From: Cafeteria roenbergensis
Taxonomy: Eukaryota; Sar; Bigyra; Bicosoecida; Cafeteriaceae
DNA length: 64,000 nucleotides
Assembly (NCBI GenBank): GCA_008330645.1
Contig: VLTN01000061.1
Coordinates: forward strand, 1 to 64,000
Direction: 5' to 3'
Made by a program: the position numbers and the translations under genes. Of the stretch, positions 30,510-42,044 are shown one piece after another. The notes under the pieces were generated by a model. That model was given only the letters and a program-made list of their open reading frames with translations, had not been told where the DNA came from and did no database searches. Numbering within the stretch: the first letter of the stretch is position 1; each line of letters opens with the position of its first letter.

Positions 30510-33500
30510 ATGGCCGCAGAGGCCTTTGCCGGGGATGAGTTCCTGATCCCGGGGCACGAGAGCGACTTGGAGATTCCCGCCGCAGGGCGCGTTCGCGTGG
30601 AGAGCGCCATGGATGTGGAGGGCATGTCTGCCCAGGAGCAGGTCCATTGCCTCGACGGTGAGCCAACGGGCGGCAATCGCAGCGCAGCCGCTCGAGGCAC
30701 GGTGCTTCCCCGCCCCTCGGCGCCCCTCCCGGGTTGGAGGCATGCGCCCGGACAGCGCGCTGCCACTGCCCTTTCCCCCGCGGCGCCGCTGTTGCGAACT
30801 CGCAGAGGCTGCGGCGGCACTTGCTCGAGACCCGACAGCCCTGCTCGACGCCGAGGTGCTCACCCCCGTGTACAGCCTCATCAAGTGAGCCAGCGGTCCA
30901 CCAGTGCATGAATGCTATCTGGCCCCAACAGCCCACGCCGCGCTTGCTGGTACGGGGCGCGCGAGGGCGCTGGTTGCCCACACGGAGCGTCGGTCTCGGC
31001 AGTTGCACTGCTTTCGCGTCCACAAGACTTGGCCTTCCCCCGCTCCGTGCAACGGTGCAGCCCTCCTCGCCTTAACCCCCCCCCCCCTCCCTTGTTCCTT
31101 CCCCTCCCCGCTCGTCCGCCCCAGGTACTGGGCGTGCGCGGACTCGTCTGCCCGCGTGCGGGTGGCGCGCTGTCTGTCAGATGCCGCGCACTCTCTCGCC
31201 GTCGGCGTTGGCCACTCGCCCGAACCCGAGGGTGGCGCGGCCCGCGTGCGCAGCGCTGTGCGGATGATCGCATTCCTTTCCACTGCAGTCATCAAGGTTG
31301 GGGAGCGGGATGCGGCGGAGTCCGGCGCGCAGGCACCGAAGCGGGGGCGCCGCAAGGCCAAGAGCAAGCCCGCCACAGACGAGGCGGCGCCGGCGGAGTC
31401 TGCGGCGGAGCAGTGGGCTGCCGCACGTCCGGCCTTGGCCCAGGGCATGACCGCCCTTGTGGAGGCAGGAGTCCAGCGAGTGTGGCCGGGAAGCCTCCCG
31501 GAGCAGGACCTGATGGAGCTCCTCACGCGCGCCGTCACGGAGCTCGCGGAAGGTGCCCACGCATCTAGGCACGCCCCGTCCCGCTCCGCGGCTGCCGGAC
31601 TCCTTGGTGCAGCGTCTGACTCCATCCGCGGTTTCGCGACTCAGGCTGCGGTGGCGCTCGTGGCGTCGGTCAAAGCGAGCGAACATGCCGCCACGGTGGT
31701 GGCGGAGGCGGCCAAGCGCAGCGACGCCTTTGCTCGCGCCTTCCTCGCCGAGTCGGCGCGCGTCAGCGCGGCCGCGGTCAAGGAGTCCGACGCAGCCCGC
31801 CACGTGGGGGCAGCCATTGCCGAAGTGGCCAAGGCCCGGCCTGAGGCAGCGCTTGGCTGCCTGAGCGACTCTCTCGCGCACCTCGACGCCCCCTCGTACC
31901 CGCTGAGGTCGGCTGCTGTCGCGGCCTGCGCGGCATGCCTGTCGAGCTGCTTCAGCGCCGAGGCGATGGCTGCCGCCGCTGCCGCCGGAGACGCGCAAGA
32001 CCCAAGCTCGGACGAGGAGGCGGACAGCGACGACGAGCTCGACGAGGAGGCGGAGGAGGACGAGGACGAAGACGAGGACGAGGACGAAGACGAAGACGAG
32101 GATAGCGAAGGCGGCGATGGCGACGAGGGAGCTGGTGGCAAGGCGGGCAGGGGCGCCAAGGCCGGCCGCAGGAAGCAGCTCCAGGCAGCCGGGGGGAAGA
32201 AGAAGCGCGGCACCGCCACATCCCCGCGCAGCGGCACGTCATCGCCGGCGGGGTCACACGCCTCCCCGGAGCAGCGCGCTGAGCTGCGCCTGCGGGCTCG
32301 CGAGGCCATTGTCGAGGCGCTGGTTGAGCGGTGCAGGGATGCCAACGCTTTCACAAGGGCGGCCGCCACGCGGGCAGTGGGCGCCGCCATGCCTATCCCG
32401 GGCGCCCTTCCGCTGGCCCTCCTGCAGCCTGCCACGGCCGCGCTCGTGGCCAGGCTGGGGGACAGGTCAGCGGTGGTGCGCCGTGCGGCCGCGGCAGGGC
32501 TCTCCAGCGCCCTGGAGCACAACCCCTTCGGCGCGGTGCTCGACGGCGCGACCTTCCAGGCGGGCGCAGCGGAGGCGACCCAGTGGTTGCGTGAGCACGG
32601 CTCTTCCGAGGTGAAGGCTCGCTTGAACATCGAGGACGGCGGCGCAGCGGAGGGCGAGGCGGAGACGGGCGGCGCAGGCGGGGCACCCGCCCCCGCTGGC
32701 GCGGCTCCCAAAGACGATGCGGCGGGCGCCTCTGCTGCTGCCGGCAGCGAGGCCCCCGCGGCGGAGCAGGCCACCAAGGCCCGCTTCTTGGCCTACTGCA
32801 GGGCGGCAGCGGCCTTTTGCGCGTCGCTCGCCGGCAGCGTGCCCAGCGCCTCGGCCCTGCTCGGGTCGTCGACGTCCGGCGACGTGGTGGAGGCCGTTCG
32901 CCTGCTGCTGCGCCTGCGCGCGTTTGCGGTGCCGGGCTCCGAGGAGGCTTCCCGCAGGCTGCTTTCGCTGGTGTGGAGCGAGGATCTGGCAGTGAGGCAG
33001 GCGGCCGTCGACGCGTTCACGGAGCTCTACCTGGAGGGAGCGGCGGACGCCGACGCGGACGACGAGGCCGCCGCAGCGGAGGCCGCCGCTGCCGCCGACG
33101 GAGAGGAGCAGCTGACGGCGCAGCAGATGGCGGAGCGCCGGGCTGCCTCGTCCCTCGTCGCGCTGTGCCGCCGTTGCGACGTGGCCACTGCCGCCTGCGT
33201 CCGCGAGATCCTCCGCCACGTGGTTCAGGCCGGGAACATGCCCCCCGGGGTGGTGCGCCGCCTCTGGGAGCTGACCATGAAGGGTGTGAGGGCGCAGCTC
33301 CTCGCCGCAGACGCGCCGCAGCTCTCGCTCACGCCCTCTGCCCTCGCCGCAGCAACCGCCGCGGCGCGCTCGGGGGCCGGGGGGGGGGCCTCCCCTGCCT
33401 CCGCCGCCGCCCTCAAGCGGGAGCGGTCGGCCGCCAAGGCCGCCTCGCGTCTGTCGCGCACCATGCCCTCGGCTCGCGGTGCGATGGCCGTGCTGGCAAT

Positions 33501-35808
33501 GCTCTCCGAGGCCGCCGCGGAGGTCGCCGACAGCGCGGACGCCCTCTCCCGCCTCGCAACGGTCCTGGCCGCGCCGCGGCTCACGTCAGCATCTGAGGAA
33601 GGGGACTCCTCCCCCGGCTCCGCCGCCGGCGGCCACGCAGGCCAGCGGACGGCGGGGATGCGCCTCGCAGCGAACCTCGCCCGCTCCCGGCCCCGCGGCG
33701 ACTACCGGCTCGCCCGGCACGCGTGCGAGGCGCTCTGTGTCTTCCGCGCGGCCGACTGGGCCAAGCCGGGCATGGCGGCGGCGGCAGCCTCTGCTCTGCC
33801 TAGGTCCCGCCGGGGCGGGCGCAGGCTCTTTGTGGCCGGCCGTCCCGGGTCTCGGGGCCACGCGGAGGCCCAGGCTGCCAGGGCCCGCGCCGCCGCTGCA
33901 GCCACGCAGCACGTGTGCGCGATGATTCGGGGCGACTGGGACGGGGGCGACGTCCACTCCAGACACTACTTCGCGGCGGCGCGGCAGGGCGTGCGGGCGG
34001 TGTTCGCGCTGGCCTCCAGGCCGGAAGCTGTCTGCAGCGCGCTGCTTCGCGAGATGGCCGCCGTCACCCTGGGCGGCACCAGCCGCGGCCGGCGCGACCC
34101 CGCCCTGGCAGCGGCGGATGGGACGCCCGTGTCAACGGCGTCGGCAGCGCAAACGCCTCCGGCTCGCAGCGGCTCTGCGTCGGGCTCTGCCGCTCCGCAG
34201 CCGCTCGCCGCAGTGTCGCCTGCTCGGCTGGCGCGGCTGCTGTTCGTGGCCGGGGAGGTGGCGGTTGCCACGCTGGTACATGCCGAGGAGCTGGCCAGCG
34301 CCCTGAAGCGCTGCCGCGCTCTTGTGAGCGACGCGAGCGAGCGTGGCGCCGCTGCGGCAGCCCCGGCTGGCGCTTCGGCTGCTGCCGGCGGCGCCTCGAG
34401 GCGCGGCGGCGGCAAGGCCAGCAAGGCGGCCAAGGAGGCGGCCAAGGAGGCGGCCAAGGCGGAGGAGGCGCTGCAGACCAAGGTCCGGGAGGACCTGGAG
34501 GCGCAGCTCGGGTGCGTGGGGGGCGAGGGCGACCCGACGCGGGACCCCGACGAGGTGGTCGCCACCATCGCCGCCACAGGCATCGCGACGAGGGGCCTCG
34601 TCGGCGCCATCGGGGCGGTGGCGGTGAGGGTGGTCGCGCAGGCCGCGGGGCTCATCCTGCCGGGGGCTGCCGCGGCCTCTGCCGCCGCTCCTTCGGCGGC
34701 TGCTGGCTCCCCGCCGCAGGCCCCTCGCGCCCCGCAGTCCTCCTCGCCGGGAAGCGCGTCCGTTGCGTCTTCTGCGACTGCTCCCGTGTCGGTTGCGGGC
34801 TCTGCCGGCCGGGCCATGGACCCCGCAGTGGTTCGCAGCGCCGTGGCGTGCACCGCGCGCCTCATGGCCATCTCGGCCCCCTTTTGCGAGGCCCACTTGC
34901 CCCTCCTCTTCTCCTTCCTGGAGCGCACTCGCTCCGCCGACCTTCGGGCCTCCGTGGCGGTGGCGCTGGGCGACCTCTCGTCGAGGCACCCGAACCTCAT
35001 CGAGCCCTGGACCGACCGCATCTACCGCGGCCTGCGCGACGAGGACGACGCCGTCCGCCGCACCACCCTCATGGTGCTCACGCACCTCATCCTCAACGAC
35101 ATGGTCAAGGTCCGCGGCCAGATCGGGGAGGTGGCATGCTGCCTCGAGGACCCCGTCCCTGCCATTCGCGACCTTGCCCGCACCTTCTTCACGGAGCTGG
35201 CCAAGCGCCACTCCTCCCCCGTCTACAACCTCATGCCCGACATCCTCTCCACGGTCGCGACGCACCCCCAGGTCTCGCCCTCCTCCTTCCGCGCCATCAT
35301 GCGCTTCCTCCTCGCCTTCATCGCCAAGGACAAGCACGTCGAGGCCCTCACAGAGAAGCTCGCCCACCGCCTCGCGTCCACCTCGGACCCTGCGCTCTGG
35401 AAGGGCTTTGCGTACTGCATCGCGCAGCTGCCCCACTCGGCCAAGAGCGTCGCGCGCATCGGCGAGGCCATCCCTGCCATGCAGGCCTCGCTGGGCGATG
35501 CCTCCGTGTTCAAGCACATTACGGCAGCCATTGCCAAGGCGCCCAAGCCCACGACGCCCGAGCAGCGCCAGCGCGCCGAAGAGATTGCTGCCAAGCTGGC
35601 CAAGGCGCACTCCGAGCAGGCAGAGGCCGACGGCCTCGCCGCCGGCGCCGCGCGCACCACCGCCCGGCGGGCAGCCCGGCCTGCCAAGGGCGCTGCGCTC
35701 AAGGACTCGACCCGTGCAGCGCGCCCTCCCCGGCCGTCCCGGAAGCGCGCGGTGGCGGACGACGAGAGCGACGACGAGGGTGCTGCCTCCGCGCAAGAGA
35801 GCATCTAA
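30510..35808 (+). CDS. NCAPD2: Condensin complex subunit 1 (CAP-D2 type HEAT protein)
   Basis: Exons 30510-30657, 30806-30884 and 31125-35808 join in phases 1 and 2 to give 1636 residues. CAP-D2 is the HEAT-repeat subunit of condensin I that binds the kleisin and compacts mitotic chromosomes. The C-terminal third holds the diagnostic Cnd1 domain: VACTARLMAISAPFCEAHLP, ADLRASVAVALGDLSSRHPN, LRDEDDAVRRTTLMVLTHLI, LNDMVKVRGQIGEVACCLED and RDLARTFFTELAKRHSSPVY, then FKHITAAIAKAPKP. The N-terminus (ELAEAAAALARDP, YWACADSSARVRVA) matches the Cnd1 N-terminal helices. There are inserts: an acidic Glu/Asp tract at 32008-32108 and Ala-rich linkers at 32640-32790 and 34340-34480. The basic tail (ARRAARPAKGAALKDSTRAA) could contact DNA or be a Cdk target region. 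The condensin I versus II assignment (D2 rather than D3) rests on the C-terminal match. Confidence 0.9.
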
Positions 35809-35977
35809 GCGGTCCTGAGTTCGTGCGTCGCGACTGTTGCGTGTGCATGATCCGGGTGTTCACCGCTGTGGCTCGGTTGCGTGATGCATGACTCGTTCCA
35901 TTTTGCAACGCGCGTGTTTGGCGGTCGTGCCTCAATGCCAATCAGAGAGGCTCTCGAAACAGGGGGCGGGTGTCTCT

Positions 35978-38900
35978 TCACGGGGACGCGTCAGAATCCT
36001 TGCGGCGCCGCCGTCGGCGTCGCCTCCTCCTCTCCTCGACCACCTCCGTCGTGACTTCCACGTTCTCGCCGTCTTCTCCCTTTCGCACAAGACGGTGAAC
36101 CGTGTGCTTTCTGTACACCAAGTCGTGCCGCATTCGCCTGCTATCGGTGCTGGCGTCGTCCCCAGCCGTCGATGGGCTGCTCGACCTGGAGCCCCGGGGG
36201 AACGCTGGCCTGCCCGGCCGGACTGCTGCTGGCGACTCTGCGGCACGGGGGTCATTTGACCCGGCTCCGTCCTCCTGCAGGCTCGGGGCGGCCCTTGGCA
36301 TCGCGTCTGCGCCAGCACTTTGGGTTCGCCGGAGCCTCGCACCTGCAGCCCGGAAGGCATTTCTGCGTCCGCCGCCGGCAGCCCAGAGGTGGTGTTGCTC
36401 CCCCGACGCCCGCCTCGCAGGATCGAGCCATGGCGGTGAGTGTCGTGGGCGCTCGCTTTCTGCGGATACAGCTTTGCTGCGGCCGCGGACGCGGGCCTCC
36501 CGTGTCGCGTCCACCAGGGACAGCGCCGTCGCCGGCGCTCCCAGCGCTGTTTCGGTTTCCTCCTCCGGGGCCTGCGGGTCGCCGGGGTCGATGATCCGGC
36601 CTGCTGAGCATGGCGCGCTGGCTACAGACTGGTGGAGCTTGACGCTGTCGTCTGGCGGTCTGCCGGTGGGCTCAGGCGTCGTCCCTTCCGAGTCCGCGCC
36701 TTCGCGGGACTGCCGCGAAACGCCGACGCTCGACTCGACGCCGCTGTTTGGGACCGCGCGACTTCCTCCACTCTCGTGCCAAGACGATTGCCGATCGCCT
36801 GCCGCACCATGCTCGTCGTCGTCCTCGCCCTCTTCGTCGCTTCCGGCTGAAATCGTGGGAGGCCGCTCGAATCCCCGCGGGCGGGCGGCAACTCCTGGGG
36901 TGCCTCGCAGGGGACTCAGGCCCCCCGCGGGGTGTTGCAGCGCAGAAATGTCGCCTTCCCTTCGGTCAGACGCCCTGCTGCTAGGCTGCGGGGACTCCAT
37001 TCGGGCGACGCTTCGAGCTTGCACAAGCTCGCTCAGCTTCAGGACCGAAACCTCCCTGTTCAGCCAGTGTCCGTCGGAAACTGCGGTCTTGGTGGCTTTG
37101 ATGGCGGCGGAGGCGTCCATCTCGAACCACGAGCGCCACCTGCGAGTCAGTTCGATCTTCACGGCGTCTCGCATCTGCTGTTCGCGCTTGCGCACCTTGG
37201 CCCAAATTCGCTTCCTGGCATCCCTGGCAAGATCGGCGGCAGCTGCAGCCAAGACCTTCTTGTCGGTGAGGTCGCAGTGTGCGAAGCTCTTGGCTCGCAG
37301 GATCGCCGCGTCTTCGACGTTGGTCTCCACGATGATGCTGCGGCGGGCGGCCCGCGCTTCGGCGATGGCTTCCGCGAGTGTCTGCGCTTCACCGTCGTCT
37401 GGCAGCGCGGCCATGGCCCATTCGCCCGGGGTCAGCGCGGGATCGTAGACGGTTGGCGTCACGCCTTTGCCGGCGGCACTTCCGCGATGCCTGGGCTTCA
37501 GTCGTGGGACTTGGAACGCGCCGTCGTCGCCCCCGGCTTTGGATCCTTCATCGCCATTGCTGGTGGTTGCCACATCCATCGAGCGCATGTCGACCCCTTT
37601 GGGGGCTCCCGCAGCGGCAGCGGGAGTCTCTTCCGGCTCCATTGACAGCGCGTGGTTGCCGTCGGCCAAGGACACAACCCTGGCGTCTGAAAGTGTGTCA
37701 CTGTTGGCCTTGCTGGCATGGCTTCGCGCGGTGCCCTGAGCCACGCTGCCCAGCTGGCACGCCGGGTTCGCAGGCGGCAAGTGCGGGTTTCGGAATCGCG
37801 GAAGCGCATCGCCTGTCCCGCCTGGCATAGCAGTCACCGACTGGTTATGCAGGCCGGCAACGACGTCGCCGCTGAGCTCTTTCCGAAGCGCTGCTCGTCG
37901 GCGAGTAAAGCGGTACAGGTCCGAAAAGTTGGCTGCAAAGATGGAAATTGGAAACGCCAGGATGACAACGCCACTGAAGGCAACGACGACCCCCAGAGTC
38001 TTTCCCAGTCCACTGGAGGGCACAGTGTCGCCGTACCCGACCGTTGCGACTGTGATCATGCTCCACCAGAGCCCGTCAATGATGCTCTGAAACTCGGATG
38101 GCCGTCCGTTCGCTTTCAGATACAACATTTGCTCCTGGCTCCACTCGCCTCGCTCGATGTAGTAGATTCCAGACGCGAACAACAGATTTCCCAGCAAAGC
38201 CAGAAACAGCGCCATCAGGAGCGGGGTCGTAGACATGCTGAGCGCGTTGGTAATCAGCTTGATCGACGAAAAGTATCGCGCAATTTTCAAAATCCTCAGC
38301 ACTCGAAGTGTCCGGAGGATGTTCACCGCGTTGGTCGCGCCGCTAGCGTCCTCACTGTGCATGACGGCCTCTAGATACAGAGGAAGGACTGCGAGGATGT
38401 CGACGACATTCATGAATGAGCAAAATGCTCCCGGGGAGGGACATGTGACGACGCGCAGCAGAATCTCCAGAGTGAACACAACAGTGACCATAACCTCGAT
38501 GACGTGGAAAGCATCTTTCCAAGAGTCAAGGTTGGGCATCGTCTCCATCACCAGCGAGATAGTGGATATCGTGATGGCCAAGGACATCCACACCCCCGTG
38601 AATCGCGCGCACCGCGACATGCCGGGGTCTTCGAGGATGCTCCAGATCAGCTCGCGCCAGTTCATGCGTTCACCTACGCGACCGCGCAGACAGCTGCCGC
38701 TCAAGTCACGCTGGGCAGCCTCCACGTCGCCAACCGTTGCGCTGCGACGCGGGGGCGAGGGGCGACAGGGACACGCGCTGTTCGGGAGCGCGGCCGCGTT
38801 GCGGGGGACGCTGACGACAACGGCAGGAGCATGCTCGCCGCACCCGTGGCCCCGCCGAGTGCCAGACTATTGCCTCGAACCCACGTTAGCGTCTGCATGA

Positions 38901-39462
38901 GAACCACAAATTCTTCAAAGTCAATGACTCCATTCCCGTTGACGTCGATGTCGTGCAACAGGTCGCCTAGCTCCTGCGTCCGCACCGCCGGGGTCAGAGG
39001 GGCCGCAACCAGGCGTGCACAGCGACGTGGGGTCGGATTGTGACGGGCATGGGCACTCGGAGGGCTGTCTGGGTGGCGGCGCCGCGCCACGCCGTTGCAT
39101 CGACGGTGCCGCGCTCCTCACCTCCCGTGCCGTCACAAGCCCCATGCTGGTGAGCCTCAGCTCCAACACTTCTACCTGAATTTCCCCGCTGCGGCCGAGG
39201 TCGTGCGCGGAGGCCGTGGGGAGACACAGGGCGCGTTTTGCTGCATCGACAGCCGCAGGTTGCGTGGGGTTTCGCAACAGAGGCATCCACCGCCGCCGGC
39301 GCCGCCGCCACTGCGCTGCGGAACCCACTCGTTCGATGTGTCAAGCGCCCGAAAGAGGGCCCGGTAGCGCTCGATGTCCTGCTGGTTCAGCTTCTTGGAC
39401 AGCTGCTTCGCCGCTGTCGCCCAGTTCATGCGGCTCCGGTGGCCGCGGCCGGAGCGCATCAT
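35978..39462 (-). CDS. EF-hand/voltage-gated K+ channel fusion
   Basis: Exons 39329-39462, 39122-39188, 38885-38973 and 35978-38693 join in phases 2, 0 and 2 to give 1001 residues, all at GTG(G/A)G donors and CAG acceptors. The N-terminus carries an EF-hand pair: loop 1 at residues 41-52 (DTSNDGEIQ..., weak at position 12) and canonical loop 2 at 77-88 (DVNGNGVIDFEE). A 25-residue link leads to a Kv core: S1 about 128-148, S2 about 158-177, S3 about 190-206, S4 about 221-238 with Arg224, Arg227, Arg230, Lys233 and Arg236 in every-third register, S5 about 252-275, pore helix and filter TVATVGYGD (311-319), and S6 about 329-350. The C-terminal 640 residues are mostly disordered, with a helical Arg/Glu segment near 37160-37250. 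It is a plasma- or endomembrane Kv channel, probably Ca2+-tuned; there is no T1 domain. The start could be Met12 (39429). Confidence 0.8.
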
Positions 39463-39757
39463 GGCCCAGCGCCCGCGACGCCTGGAGGGGAGGGAGCCGG
39501 CCCCACCACTGGCCCTCTCAGACTGACGATGGTGCGCCTGCTGTGGCCGGGCATCCCCCACAGTTGGCGTGCCTGACGCGCTGCTAAGCCGCCAAAGCTC
39601 TGCAGCGTTGCGCTGGCAGCGACGCGCTCCGTTTTCGGCAGGCGTGGAGGGCACGCGAACGGCACGGGCAGGCCCGCAGCTCCCCCAGACGGGCGGAGTG
39701 CGTCGCAGCTGCTCGGGAGCGTCGCTGGCTGCGCCGGTTGGAGCCGCAGCGTCCGGG

Positions 39758-40728
39758 ATGTTCCGCTTCGCGCTGAGCTGGGCTATTTTTGCCGTGCAGT
39801 TGTGCGGCTACTTTGCGCTGAATGGCTCCATTGCGGTGAGAGGACCGACACAGCGTTGACGTGTTTGAACTGCATCGCCTGCGCTGGCTGGTGCCAGTGT
39901 GTCCCCCGCCAGCACCCGCTGCGTGTTCCTGCCCTTGCAATCGGCTCGTCCGCGCAGGCTCTGTTTTACTCCGGTGCCACCCCAGAGACGGCCGAGTGGA
40001 AGTGCCAGCCTGCCGTCGGCAGGTCGTTCCCCGCAAAGGCTGGGACTGCGTGGGAGGCCGCGCTCTGGTGGCCCCCCGCCGAGGCCCTCGCCAAGGCGCT
40101 GTGGCCCGAGTGGGCTGCGCAGCACTGCCGCCGGGGTCGGCACCCCGACGCCCCTGCGCTGGCGCTGCTGAACCTTGCGCAAATTTGCCTCTTCGCCGCT
40201 GCCACGTGCGACGCGGCGCTGCTGGGCCACACGCCGATGCTCATGGCCTGGGGCCAGGAGGGGGGCAGCTGGGCGGCCTGGGGCGGCTGGCTTGCGGCAG
40301 CCTACGCATGGGAAAACGTGGCGGAGTGGGTGTGGCACCGCGTCATGCACTTCCCCTGGCTCTACCGCAACGTGCACCACCTTCACCACTTCAACAAGAG
40401 CCCCGAGCCGTTCGACGACATGCTGATTCACCCTGTCGAGGCGGTCGGCTACTACATCATCCTGTACTCGCCAGCCTTCCTCTTCCCCATGCACGTGTCC
40501 GTGTTCCTCGCCTACATGGCCATCATGGGAGTCACGGGGGTTCTGGACCACTGCGGGGCCGTGCTGGGGCTGCCCTTGTCGCTGTACGACACGCGGCACC
40601 ACGACCACCACCACGAGCTGGTGGACGTCAACTTCGGGTTCCCATCGGCCGCCATCGACGTGCTCTGCGGAACCTTCCACGGGGAATGCTGTGGGCGGCG
40701 CATTCTAGCGAAGCGGCATGTGTATTGA
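39758..40728 (+). CDS. Fatty acid hydroxylase / sterol desaturase superfamily protein
   Basis: Exons 39758-39835 and 39958-40728, phase 0, 282 residues. It is a di-iron membrane oxygenase of the ER. The three His boxes are complete: HRVMH (153-157), HHLHH (166-170) and HHDHHH (240-245, in TRHHDHHHELVDVNFG). Membrane helices include the N-terminal FALSWAIFAVQLCGYFAL, WAAWGGWLAAAYAWENVAEW, AVGYYIILYSPAFLFPM and VFLAYMAIMGVTGVLDHCG. The WxHRxxH and NVHHxHH forms and the spacing fit the sterol desaturase/C4-methyl oxidase/cholesterol 25-hydroxylase group more than acyl-ceramide hydroxylases, but the substrate cannot be read from sequence. The 5' end is 295 bases from the divergent EF-hand/Kv gene. 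Confidence 0.85.
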
Positions 40729-41077
40729 AGGGGGACGTGGCGTGCGCTCCCCAGCGAAGGGGGCGGGCGGGGGGTAAGCGCTCTGGGCGCCGCGCGGCCA
40801 GCGGGGCAGCTTGGGTGCTGGCCCCAGAGGCGACGGCCTGCGCGGGCATTTGGCGGGGAGGACGGTTCACGGAGCGCTCTCCAGCCGAGCTGGCGGCGAG
40901 TGTGCCATCCGTCCGAGCAGCTGAACGAGTGAGCATGCCCACGCGCAGACGACGCTTCGCTTGTTGGCTGCCGAGCCCGCACCCGCAACACACCAAGAGC
41001 ACATGCCTGGACGAGCCGCGCATCCCCAGCCCGGGCCGACCCCTTGCTATCCCAGGCACAGGCCGCGACCCCAGTGC
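40729..41077. other. Convergent intergenic region
   Basis: 349 bases between the stops of the hydroxylase (+) and VKOR (-). Nothing recognised. Confidence 0.45.
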
Positions 41078-41701
41078 TTAGGAGCGCTTGGCCTTGGCCC
41101 TGCCGCTGAGGAAGTCGGACAGCGCCAGGCCGAGGATGGCCGCGTTGACCGCGTACGTCGACACGCAAACCACGCAAAAGTCGCCGAGGACAAAGGCCAG
41201 CACGTAGCCAAGGTAGGCCGACGCGGCCGCGGACAGGAGCGCCGCGCCGAGCATGACGGCCTCGCGGACGGCGGACGACGCGGGGATGGAGGGCAAAAGC
41301 AGCACGGCGAGGTAAAAAATGAGCCCGTTGGCTGCGTTGGGAAGGTCAAGGCTCGACCCTGGGGACACGAGGCCAAGCTTGCTCATCATGCGCCCGTAAT
41401 CAGACGCAAAGACTGCGGGGGAGCAGCACGGGGTCAAGCGTGGCGCAACATTTGTCTGCAGCGGCGAATCGTTTCTTCGCCCAGGGCGAGTTGCGCCCCC
41501 CCCCTTCCGCCCCAAAACACGGCGCAAGCAACTGCACGCTCCAAACCCACCAGAGCTGCAAGAGGCTCCCAGCCACTCGATATCGCAGCCCGCTTGGAAC
41601 GTCTCATCAGCGGCGTGCATGTACTCCACGTAGAGCGCGTACGTGGCCAGGCAGATTCCCACCCCCGCAGCCACAGAAATCCACGCAGACGCGGAGGGCA
41701 T
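41078..41701 (-). CDS. Vitamin K epoxide reductase family protein (VKOR)
   Basis: Exons 41551-41701 and 41078-41412, phase 1, 161 residues, the size of human VKORC1. VKORs are four-helix ER or plastid membrane thiol oxidoreductases that reduce quinones and can drive disulfide formation. Both Cys pairs are kept: the loop pair Cys39 and Cys48 (AGCDIEWLGASCSS, split by the intron) and the active CxxC Cys130-Val-Val-Cys133 (GDFCVVCVSTYAVNA). VFASDYGRMM and LPNAANG match the family SxxG and PNxxxG loops. The lysine-rich tail KAKRS may be an ER-retrieval signal. No thioredoxin domain is fused, unlike plant and bacterial forms. It starts 343 bases from the divergent listerin gene. Confidence 0.9.
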   Translation of the reverse strand: MPSASAWISVAAGVGICLATYALYVEYMHAADETFQAGCDIEWLGASCSSGGFGACSCLRRVLGRKGGGATRPGRRNDSPLQTNVAPRLTPCCSPAVFASDYGRMMSKLGLVSPGSSLDLPNAANGLIFYLAVLLLPSIPASSAVREAVMLGAALLSAAASAYLGYVLAFVLGDFCVVCVSTYAVNAAILGLALSDFLSGRAKAKRS

Positions 41702-42044
41702 GGCCGGTGGCCTGCCTTCTGGGGCCGGTTGGGGCCAGGGTGCTCGCTGCACGCTGCTGCGCGGCGGCTCCAGATGCTCGCAGAGCCGATATTTCCCTGC
41801 CGCGCAACACTCACGCGCTGCCGGGTCTGCGGGAGCCATCGCCTGCCACACTTTCGCCCCGCGGCGAGCCGACTCAGCCCCTCCGCTTGCCACTCGAGTG
41901 CTTAGTTGGACCCTGCACCCGGGCCGGCACCAGCACCGCTCTTGAACGTCAGCGAGGCCGGATTTCGGCATCGCGGACTGGAACTCTCCGTCGTCGGCAT
42001 CCGATCTCTCTGTGGTGCGGGCTGCACCGCCGAGGAGTGGGGCC
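41702..42044. promoter_or_regulatory. Divergent intergenic region, VKOR / listerin
   Basis: 343 bases hold both 5' ends. No motif that I can defend is visible. VKOR and listerin both concern protein quality control in the broad sense, but co-regulation is only a possibility. Confidence 0.4.

Noticed and set aside
36102-37448. Plus-strand frame of 448 codons inside the EF-hand/Kv gene
   Set aside because: It is antisense to the disordered C-terminal tail of the channel and has no domain.
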